The translations under genes were made by a program, and so were the position numbers. Under the pieces are notes generated by a model that made no database searches, had not been told where the DNA came from, and saw only the letters and a program-made list of their open reading frames with translations. 6,794 nucleotides of DNA from Candidatus Omnitrophota bacterium (GTDB lineage Bacteria > Omnitrophota > Omnitrophia > Omnitrophales > Aquincolibacteriaceae). The DNA lies in the NCBI GenBank assembly GCA_023819025.1, contig JAMWDC010000118.1, forward strand, positions 1-6,794. The letters are read 5' to 3'. Shown piece by piece: positions 1 through 5,668 of this stretch (positions within the stretch are counted from its first letter, which is position 1; each line of letters starts with the position of its first letter).

Positions 1-1
1 G

Positions 2-3000
2 ACGGCAAAGTCGCGAGGATCTTCAAATTCGGTGAAACGAGAATATGACCTTTTACGTTCGTATCGGGACGACCCGCATGCAGTTTCTGTGATTGCACTC
101 GGCTCCTATCCACTCGGCGGGGACATCTTGTACGGTTACAGCAGCCGGTTTTTGAATCGTTACTCGGAGCATATTTATAATTCACGCTCGGAATATGTCG
201 TGAATCGTGAGACCCCCGGCAATTTTACGAAAAATTCAGTTATGGCCACGCAGGTCGGTGAAGTGAAAGGCCTTGGGATCTCGAAAATCGTCGCGGCCTT
301 TGCGCGCCTTGCAACCTACTTTTATAATCCCGACACCGGGACACGGATTAAAGATCTGGCCAGCAACGCAGGGGATATTAATTTCCGGGATGACCAATTC
401 ATAAGCGAGGTCCATGGTACCTATAATGTCGATCCTAACGTCTCCGTTTTGGACGCCAAACTCATCGCGTTCCGTGATCTGGCTGAAGGCGTGGATATTC
501 CAAATTTTATGCAGTATCTCTTCAGTCTTGAATATCTTGCGTCCCGCCGCCGGGACATCGTGGAGGACGCGCCGTATGATGTCTGGTTTCGCGAAGGCGT
601 CCTGAACGGATTCTTCGAAGGCATGAGGGAAAAATATGGGATAAAAGAAGGGGAACAAAAAGCAGTCGAATGGCTCAATGCTTATCTTGCCGGCGTTGAA
701 AGGAGGCAGATTCCCCAGGATTCTTTATTCACGCCGGATCACGTCCGCGCCTATGTCGGTGCCCGCTCAGAAGTCCGCCGGACAGGGTCTGGTGAGACCG
801 ATGACTCCCCGGAGGCGGCCGAAGCGCGGACAGGAAAAAATGTTAAAACGCGAGAAAGTTCAAAGGTGAAAAAGTTAGCCGGCAACCAACCTTTGGAATT
901 TTCAACTTTTGAATCGTCCACTGCTTTCTCCCGCTCGGAAACGCGCATGGGCGGAGTTGCGATCCGTCAGCATGCGGTGGATGCCGTATCTTTGTTTCCG
1001 CTTTCACAATTGTACGCACCCACGGAAAAATCCTATTATGAAAGGAAACCTTTTGAAATGTCCTTGGAAGAGGTTGCCGAAGATGATCCAGCCAAACAGA
1101 TGCTTGAGTCGGGTATTTCTTACTGGCACAGGCAGCCGGCCTTCGTGGCGGGGATGTTTAGAAGCCGATTGGACGAGTTTACAAAATATACGACCGTGAT
1201 CGGAGTGGATTTGCCGACACTTTTCTTTCATCCCAAAAGCGAGAGGGATTCGGAAGCTTTTGAAGATGTGACGCAGATTATGCAGATCTCTTTCCGGCGC
1301 CGGCTGGTTTTCTTCTCCAAAGATATTTTAGCAAGTCTAAAGCCGGACAATCCCTCTCATCAAGCGTTTGTCGCTTGGCATTTAAATATTGCCCAGACCC
1401 TGATCGATGAATATCACAACACCTTGACGGAGATGTCACTTCAAGGACGCGATCAGGGAGTTGTGACCACGGCTTTTGAGAAAATTCATGAGTCCATGAC
1501 CGCAACGGTCTATGACAGGGCCCTTTGGCAGGATTTTGCATCCGGTGAAACATTGGCCTCGCCCCAATCCCGCGCGGCGCTTATGAATCAACTCACGGAG
1601 AAAGAAAATAAGATCCGGGCGCGTCAGACAGCGGTGATGAATTCGCGATTTGATCAGTTAGGGTCAAAAATGAAATTTCTCGATATGGCGTTAAAGAGAT
1701 GGAGTGTAACTCAGGGATTGTCCGTAAGGGGTCTTGATTTTGTTATCAACACGATGTTTCCTACTCAAACTGCTGGAGGAAGTTTTCGAGAACTACAGAG
1801 AGGGGGGTTGACTCGGCTTCAGTGGATTGACAAAAACCTTTTGGAAATGGCGGATGACCTCAAGAGGCTGGCATTTTTCTATGCAAGAACACCGGATGCT
1901 AATCGGGTGAGAATTTTAAACGAAGCCGTACTGCATGTCTACGAAGCCATCCAGAAAATCGATCCCGTGGCGTTAGTTCCCTTCGATGCCCAGAAGCGGA
2001 AATTGTACTTTCTTATGCGGATCGGGGATTTTCCAAGGTTTCAAATCGAATTCAAAAAACTTGTTCAGGCCGAATATGTGCCATTGATTCATCGGGAATC
2101 TCAACTTAATTTCACCGCATTCCCTTTGCCCTTGTGGAAATGCGAGGCCCTGCCGGATCTTCTTTACAAACTTCAATTCCACAGGCCGGGTCAGACGTCT
2201 CCGCAGGCCATTGCCTTGATTGAAGAGACCCAGCAATTTTTGCTGGAGCACTATGAAAAGGCACTCCGCGACGAAGAGGTGTCTTCAATTAATGCAAAAT
2301 TCAATCTTGATTTCCGGGATCCGGATGGGGTGGAAATCCGGAATCGTTCAAAAGATCAGGCACTCGAAAAACCGCTTTGGGTGAATGTCCCAGGGACCCA
2401 TGAGGTCTTTGGCTTCGGATGGAGATGGCGGCGGATGAGTGCCACGGCCATTCGAATTCGTGTGGAAGCCTTTATGCCTCTCGGAGATTTATTGCGCCGG
2501 CAGCCGGTCGGGCATTTGGATTTTGTTTTGAGGCGGGATGCGAAGGGCGAATGGAACGCCGATGCGGAAGCGACTCATCCGTTTGAGAGAGAAGATCGTT
2601 CCGACCAACCGGCCTTATTGGTGGAACCGGAAATCATCACCGCTCATCAATGGATGCCCATCGTGTTACTCCAGCTGGCACTCCGGATTGCCGCCTACAG
2701 CGATGTTGAAAAATTCTATTTACATCTTTCGCAGAATGAATGGAATGCCTTGGGCGGTTGGCGACCGGTGACAAAACACGGTCGCAAATTTTCTCCCAAC
2801 CCTGCCAGGCGTGAGAAATGGGTCTTCGGGGAGGCGGGCCGATCTTTGATGGATCATAGCCTCGTCAAATCTACGATTCGATTCCAAAATCCCGAACAGA
2901 CCCGTGCGGAGGCGCGGGAGGAAAAAGCTAGAACATGGAAGGCGGAAGACGGAAGGAAAATCCACCCACGAAAGTCGTTCTCTCGATCTTCTCGCGTTGA

Positions 3001-4396
3001 GCTTCGAGCTCATGGGGCACGCTCCGAAGCGCGGTCTGAGGTTTACGAAGCGGTTATGGGGACGATCGGACCGGAAATCGAGATTCGTGTCGTCGCCGTT
3101 TATGACAAAGAATTAAATATGCCGGTTGATCGAGACGCCCCCCTTCATTTGGTCAAAAACCGAATCAAAACTATTTTGTATAACCGGAAGCCGTTTTCTG
3201 CAAAAATACAAAATAAGAAAGTTAGGATCCGCTTGGAATATCTTTCTGAGAATGGAGATGAAAATGCAGTTTGGGATCGTGTGGAAGTAGGGAATATGGA
3301 TATTCTTGCCATCGGGGGAAAAGTCCTTGAGCGGTTGTCAAGGAGTCGTGATTTACGGGCTGAATTCGAAATAAGGAATCCCCAAGGCATCCTTTGTATT
3401 CAAAAGAGGCAGATTGCGGACGTGGCCATAGGAGTTTTAGAAAATGCTGTTGAGGAGAAACTTTCGGGTCAACCGCCGGCCAGACCCAATCGCTCAGAAG
3501 CAAGAAGGCCGAAAGTGCCGGTTTTGGCCGGGACAGGTTTGGGCGAAAACAACCATCAAATCATTCCTCAACAGAACCCGTATTCCGTAGACCGTGAAAG
3601 CATTCTCGCAGTCAGCCGAGCCATGACTGGAAATATTTATCGGCCGAACGATGCCGGATGTTTGATCGAGCAAGTCTTGGGGTTTGGGCAGGCGTTTGCC
3701 GGAGAATCGTCTTCCGATGAAATACTTACCGGATCGCAAAAGGAAAAATTTGTAAAAGAACTTGCCGTGGTGCTTAATTTGGGCGTCCATGTGGTTTTGC
3801 CGGCCCAGGTCCTTTTGGCGGCTTCTGAAACCGGGCGGAAAGAATTTCTATCATTAATGCTTAAGGCCGCGGGTGAGGCGTCAACTGCGACGAAGTCGAC
3901 GATTTACTTTGCCGGTCAGGGGTCTCCTGCGTTAAAGGAGGAGATGTTCGCCTATGAGGTTTTCCGTCAAAATTATCTGACCAGTAATCTCTTTAAAATA
4001 TTATTGCAGGATGAGAGCATGCTCGGAAATCGTTTGAAACGGGAAGCGGTTTCGGTTTCGCTCGTGTCGGTTCCTTCTGAAGAGAAACCGCTTGATGCCG
4101 AGATCCCGGCATTTCTTATCGCTACCGAGAATGTCGACGGCCGAACCGAGTCTGAGAAACTTCAATACCTTTTGCGGCTGATCCAGCTGCAGCTTTTGGC
4201 TGCCTCAACCCTTAAAGATAAATTGCGGGATTCGAATCGTGAAGAAGCGATTCGTATCACTGGTGAATTTTTAGGAAAAATCGGAATCGATTTCGACCAA
4301 GTCCAAGGATTCATCCGTCCCTCGGTTGAAAGTCTCCTATCCAAGGCCTTGACGCAATACCTCGAGACTTACAAAGCCACAGCAAGGGCTGCATAA
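2..4396 (+). CDS. Giant multi-block protein of unknown function with RSE-motif linkers (5' partial)
   Basis: I do not recognise a family. The frame is open from base 2 to the TAA at 4394-4396. The first possible start inside the window is GTG at 32, whose only upstream Shine-Dalgarno-like match (GAGGA, 15-19) sits 12 nt away, so the real start may lie off the left edge. Numbered from GTG 32 there are 1454 residues. They divide into four blocks: about 1-240; about 306-950, long and mostly helical-looking, with an amphipathic rather than membrane-spanning stretch at 873-889 and a probable beta-rich part near 784-860; about 1004-1150; and about 1162-1454, with hydrophobic segments near 1244-1264 and a Leu/Gln-rich helix near 1386-1400. 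The blocks are joined by charged linkers at about 241-305, 955-1003 and 1140-1161, each carrying Arg-Ser-Glu motifs. No signal peptide, transmembrane helix or catalytic motif is evident, so a cytoplasmic location is only a guess. Such RSE-linked large proteins fit Omnitrophota by recollection. That this is a real gene is secure from its length; its function and start are not. Confidence 0.88.
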   Translation, partial: TAKSRGSSNSVKREYDLLRSYRDDPHAVSVIALGSYPLGGDILYGYSSRFLNRYSEHIYNSRSEYVVNRETPGNFTKNSVMATQVGEVKGLGISKIVAAFARLATYFYNPDTGTRIKDLASNAGDINFRDDQFISEVHGTYNVDPNVSVLDAKLIAFRDLAEGVDIPNFMQYLFSLEYLASRRRDIVEDAPYDVWFREGVLNGFFEGMREKYGIKEGEQKAVEWLNAYLAGVERRQIPQDSLFTPDHVRAYVGARSEVRRTGSGETDDSPEAAEARTGKNVKTRESSKVKKLAGNQPLEFSTFESSTAFSRSETRMGGVAIRQHAVDAVSLFPLSQLYAPTEKSYYERKPFEMSLEEVAEDDPAKQMLESGISYWHRQPAFVAGMFRSRLDEFTKYTTVIGVDLPTLFFHPKSERDSEAFEDVTQIMQISFRRRLVFFSKDILASLKPDNPSHQAFVAWHLNIAQTLIDEYHNTLTEMSLQGRDQGVVTTAFEKIHESMTATVYDRALWQDFASGETLASPQSRAALMNQLTEKENKIRARQTAVMNSRFDQLGSKMKFLDMALKRWSVTQGLSVRGLDFVINTMFPTQTAGGSFRELQRGGLTRLQWIDKNLLEMADDLKRLAFFYARTPDANRVRILNEAVLHVYEAIQKIDPVALVPFDAQKRKLYFLMRIGDFPRFQIEFKKLVQAEYVPLIHRESQLNFTAFPLPLWKCEALPDLLYKLQFHRPGQTSPQAIALIEETQQFLLEHYEKALRDEEVSSINAKFNLDFRDPDGVEIRNRSKDQALEKPLWVNVPGTHEVFGFGWRWRRMSATAIRIRVEAFMPLGDLLRRQPVGHLDFVLRRDAKGEWNADAEATHPFEREDRSDQPALLVEPEIITAHQWMPIVLLQLALRIAAYSDVEKFYLHLSQNEWNALGGWRPVTKHGRKFSPNPARREKWVFGEAGRSLMDHSLVKSTIRFQNPEQTRAEAREEKARTWKAEDGRKIHPRKSFSRSSRVELRAHGARSEARSEVYEAVMGTIGPEIEIRVVAVYDKELNMPVDRDAPLHLVKNRIKTILYNRKPFSAKIQNKKVRIRLEYLSENGDENAVWDRVEVGNMDILAIGGKVLERLSRSRDLRAEFEIRNPQGILCIQKRQIADVAIGVLENAVEEKLSGQPPARPNRSEARRPKVPVLAGTGLGENNHQIIPQQNPYSVDRESILAVSRAMTGNIYRPNDAGCLIEQVLGFGQAFAGESSSDEILTGSQKEKFVKELAVVLNLGVHVVLPAQVLLAASETGRKEFLSLMLKAAGEASTATKSTIYFAGQGSPALKEEMFAYEVFRQNYLTSNLFKILLQDESMLGNRLKREAVSVSLVSVPSEEKPLDAEIPAFLIATENVDGRTESEKLQYLLRLIQLQLLAASTLKDKLRDSNREEAIRITGEFLGKIGIDFDQVQGFIRPSVESLLSKALTQYLETYKATARAA
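185..193 (+). repeat. RSE-encoding nonamer, copy 1
   Basis: CGCTCGGAA encodes R52-S53-E54 of the long protein. It is the only copy without an obvious low-complexity linker around it, so it may be a chance match or an old, degenerated copy. Confidence 0.4.
764..772 (+). repeat. RSE-encoding nonamer, copy 2
   Basis: CGCTCAGAA encodes R245-S246-E247 in the local peptide GARSEVRR. It opens the first charged linker, directly after the first block of the long protein. All copies share the form CGCTCNGAA and are read in the same frame. Confidence 0.6.
849..933 (+). repeat. Imperfect inverted repeat inside the coding frame (linker 1)
   Basis: Two pairs of arms are visible. The outer pair is CGCGAGAAAG (849-858) against CTTTCTCCCG (924-933), matching at 9 of 10 positions when reverse-complemented. 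The inner pair is TTCAAAGGTGAAAA (859-872) against roughly TTTTCAACTTTTGAA (899-913), matching well with one gap. About 10 unpaired bases (914-923) lie on the right side between the inner and outer arms. The left arm is purine-rich and the right arm pyrimidine-rich. The whole element is translated as the low-complexity linker at about residues 273-301, and it ends exactly where RSE copy 3 begins. Composition and layout resemble the glyQ-glyS spacer more than the flanking coding blocks. Confidence 0.55.
932..940 (+). repeat. RSE-encoding nonamer, copy 3
   Basis: CGCTCGGAA encodes R301-S302-E303, followed by TRMGG. It closes the first linker, abutting the right arm of the inverted repeat at 849-933, so linker 1 is bracketed by two RSE copies. 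Confidence 0.6.
2894..3040 (+). other. Charged low-complexity linker 2 with a doubled RSE motif
   Basis: This encodes about residues 955-1003, rich in Arg, Lys, Glu, Ala and Ser, ending in the peptide GARSEARSEV. The first half is purine-rich (2917-2961) and the second half pyrimidine-rich (2971-3000). A weak complementary pair is visible: GCGCGGGAGGA (2912-2922) against TCTTCTCGCGT (2987-2997), 8 of 11 after reverse-complementing. The CGCGAGAAG core of that right arm, read on the minus strand, is shared with the left arm of the inverted repeat in linker 1 (849-858). It separates the long second block from the third. Confidence 0.5.
3020..3040 (+). repeat. RSE-encoding repeat, copies 4 and 4b
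   Basis: CGCTCCGAA (3020-3028, R997-S998-E999) is followed one codon later by CGGTCTGAG (3032-3040, R1001-S1002-E1003). The second copy keeps the peptide but not the nonamer, which suggests the protein motif itself may be under selection or that this copy is older. Confidence 0.6.
3491..3499 (+). repeat. RSE-encoding nonamer, copy 5
   Basis: CGCTCAGAA encodes R1154-S1155-E1156 in the local peptide PNRSEARRPK. It lies in a short proline- and arginine-rich linker between the third block and the C-terminal block. Confidence 0.55.
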
Positions 4397-4488
4397 GCGA
4401 AGCCTCTGTGAATTTTCACTAACCCATTATTTATCAATCAGTTACATTTCTTGATTCAAATTATGCTTTCTGTTAAAATCACCCACCT
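4397..4488. other. Intergenic gap before glyQ
   Basis: This is an AT-rich 92-bp gap. It holds a small palindrome, GTGAA-TT-TTCAC (4408-4419), which is AT-rich, has no following T run, and is too weak to call a terminator. The only convincing element is the promoter at 4451-4479. No terminator for the long gene is visible, so read-through into glyQ remains possible. Confidence 0.7.
4451..4479 (+). promoter_or_regulatory. Sigma70-like promoter for glyQ
   Basis: The -35 is TTGATT (4451-4456, 4 of 6 to consensus) and the -10 is TAAAAT (4474-4479, 5 of 6), with the ideal 17-nt spacer. Initiation would be expected at about 4485-4489, at or within a few bases of the glyQ ATG. No Shine-Dalgarno sequence lies before that ATG, which agrees with a leaderless or nearly leaderless transcript. 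Prediction from sequence only. Confidence 0.6.
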
Positions 4489-5382
4489 ATGTCTAAGCCG
4501 TTGACATTCCAAGCGTTAATACAAAAGCTCAACAATTACTGGAGTCAAAAAGGCTGCTTGGTGATGCAGCCTTACGATGTCGAAGTAGGTGCCGGGACAT
4601 TTTCTCCGCATACTTTCTTGAGGGCCTTGGGGCCGGAACCTTGGAATGCGGCTTATGTTGAACCTTCCCGCCGACCCACGGACGGCCGCTACGGAGAAAA
4701 TCCCCACAGGACTCAGCATTACTATCAATATCAGGTCATTCTGAAGCCCGCTCCGCAAGATTCTCAGGAACTGTACTTGGAAAGTCTTAAGGCCCTTGGG
4801 ATTGATCCCTTGTCGCATGATATCCGCTTTGTCGAGGATGACTGGGAATCCCCCACTTTGGGTGCCTGGGGACTCGGTTGGGAAGTTTGGCTGAATAGCC
4901 AGGAGATCACGCAGTTTACTTATTTCCAACAGTGCGGGGGGATCGACTTGGAGGTTATCTCCTGCGAAATCACTTACGGATTGGAACGGATCGCGATGTT
5001 TTTACAGGGCAAGGATTCCCTTTTCGATATTCAATGGAACGATCATGTGACTTACGGTGAAGTTCATTTACAGGGAGAAAAGGAATTTTCCAAATTCAAT
5101 TTTGAAGAAGCGAACATTGAACTCTACCACCGCCATTTTGAGGATTACGAAAAGCAGGCCCGAGATTTACTCGGGCAGAAATTGGTCCTGCCCGCATATG
5201 ACTGTTGTCTAAAGACTTCTCACATATTCAATCTGCTCGACGCGCGCGGTGCAGTGAGTGTGAACGATCGACCGCGCTATATCGGGCGGGTACGTGCTCT
5301 TGCACGTGCCTGTGCCGAAGGATTTGTCGAGGAAAGAAAGGCTCAAAGATTTCCCTTATTGAAAGGTAGAAGTCAGAAATAA
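4489..5382 (+). CDS. glyQ: Glycyl-tRNA synthetase alpha subunit
   Basis: This is the alpha subunit of the bacterial alpha2-beta2 glycyl-tRNA synthetase, a class II enzyme that activates glycine with ATP and, together with GlyS, transfers it to tRNA-Gly in the cytoplasm. At 297 residues it matches the usual length (E. coli about 303). Hallmarks seen are: QPYDVEVGAGT at 27-37; class II motif 2 region EPSRRPTDGRYGENP at 58-72; FVEDDWESPTLGAWGLGWE at 114-132, continuing to TQFTYFQQ at 141-148; motif 3 region ITYGLERIAM at 161-170; and the C-terminal helical part with FNLLDARGAVSV at 247-258. All expected active-site segments look intact. ATG 4489 gives an N-terminus that aligns with the family, but it has no ribosome binding site; the promoter at 4451-4479 suggests leaderless translation. 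The last few codons (GRSQK) overlap the purine-rich repeat arm that continues past the stop. glyS follows in the same direction after 286 bp. Confidence 0.97.
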   Translation: MSKPLTFQALIQKLNNYWSQKGCLVMQPYDVEVGAGTFSPHTFLRALGPEPWNAAYVEPSRRPTDGRYGENPHRTQHYYQYQVILKPAPQDSQELYLESLKALGIDPLSHDIRFVEDDWESPTLGAWGLGWEVWLNSQEITQFTYFQQCGGIDLEVISCEITYGLERIAMFLQGKDSLFDIQWNDHVTYGEVHLQGEKEFSKFNFEEANIELYHRHFEDYEKQARDLLGQKLVLPAYDCCLKTSHIFNLLDARGAVSVNDRPRYIGRVRALARACAEGFVEERKAQRFPLLKGRSQK

Positions 5383-5446
5383 GAGGCATGAAGCAAGAAG
5401 AAAGAAAAGCGGGATGTAAGGAAAACAGAAAGGTAAAAAGCGAAAC
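5368..5446 (+). repeat. Purine-rich left arm of the glyQ-glyS spacer inverted repeat
   Basis: Roughly four fifths of this stretch is purine, with AGAAG/AAGAA-type words. Its first 21 bases (5368-5388) match the reverse complement of 5630-5650 at about 16 of 21 positions. The arm begins inside the last codons of glyQ, so the C-terminal tail of GlyQ is encoded by repeat sequence. The pairing is imperfect and the edges are approximate. Confidence 0.55.
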
Positions 5447-5573
5447 GACGGAATAGAAATCCCAAAGGAGAAATTTAAAAGCCGCTGTCAGGGCCTTACG
5501 AAGACGCCGCGCTGAATTTATTCATGAAGCACTGGAGATCATTTTATAGATGGCTTTCATCGATTTCTCAATT

Positions 5574-5657
5574 CGTGATTTTTATGTTCTTTCATACCTT
5601 TTGCGTTTTTTTTGCGTTTCCTTATTTCCTATCTCTTACTTCTTACATCTTGTTACT
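5574..5657 (+). repeat. Pyrimidine-rich right arm of the glyQ-glyS spacer inverted repeat
   Basis: About four fifths pyrimidine, with CTTACTTCTTAC-type words at 5634-5646 and a T8 run at 5606-5613. Read on the minus strand it resembles the left arm, best at 5630-5650 against 5368-5388. It ends just before the glyS ribosome binding site, so folding of the arms in mRNA could affect access to that site; that last step is inference. Confidence 0.55.
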
Positions 5658-5658
5658 T

Positions 5659-5663
5659 GAGGA
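5659..5663 (+). promoter_or_regulatory. Ribosome binding site of glyS
   Basis: GAGGA lies 5 nt before ATG 5669. It supports this start, unlike glyQ, which lacks such a site. Confidence 0.6.
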
Positions 5664-5668
5664 TTCTC

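Larger units (their letters stand above)
5383..5668. other. Unusually long glyQ-glyS intergenic spacer
   Basis: This 286-bp spacer holds no convincing gene. It has a purine-rich arm at the left, a middle of about 127 bp (5447-5573) of mixed composition, and a pyrimidine-rich arm at the right. An orphan Shine-Dalgarno-like AAAGGAG at 5464-5470 is followed by no start codon at a usable distance. A tandem TTTTGCGTTT (5599-5608 and 5610-5619) with an 11-bp period lies in the right arm. No tRNA, T-box or clear intrinsic terminator is visible, and no good promoter for glyS. Confidence 0.6.

Noticed and set aside
236..658. Minus-strand open frame of 140 codons inside the long gene
   Set aside because: The + frame stays open for 4.3 kb across it, and the antisense peptide shows no motif or start signal.
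698..706. AAAGGAGG inside the long gene as an internal start signal
   Set aside because: No standard start codon follows at a workable distance in any useful frame.
873..897. Possible transmembrane helix at residues 873-889 of the long protein (about bases 2648-2698)
   Set aside because: The stretch is short and interrupted by Gln and Arg, which fits an amphipathic or buried helix better. The coordinates given in this entry's start and end are residue numbers.
4408..4419. Palindrome GTGAATTTTCAC as a terminator of the long gene
   Set aside because: The stem is only 5 bp and AT-rich, with no T run after it.
4516..4929. Minus-strand open frame of 137 codons
   Set aside because: It is antisense to the most conserved part of glyQ, so its openness follows from the glyQ sequence.
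5464..5470. AAAGGAG as the ribosome binding site of a small gene in the spacer
   Set aside because: No ATG, GTG or TTG follows at 5-10 nt, and a TAA lies close behind.
5599..5619. T8 run with repeated TTTTGCGTTT as an intrinsic terminator after glyQ
   Set aside because: No GC-rich hairpin lies directly upstream of the T run.
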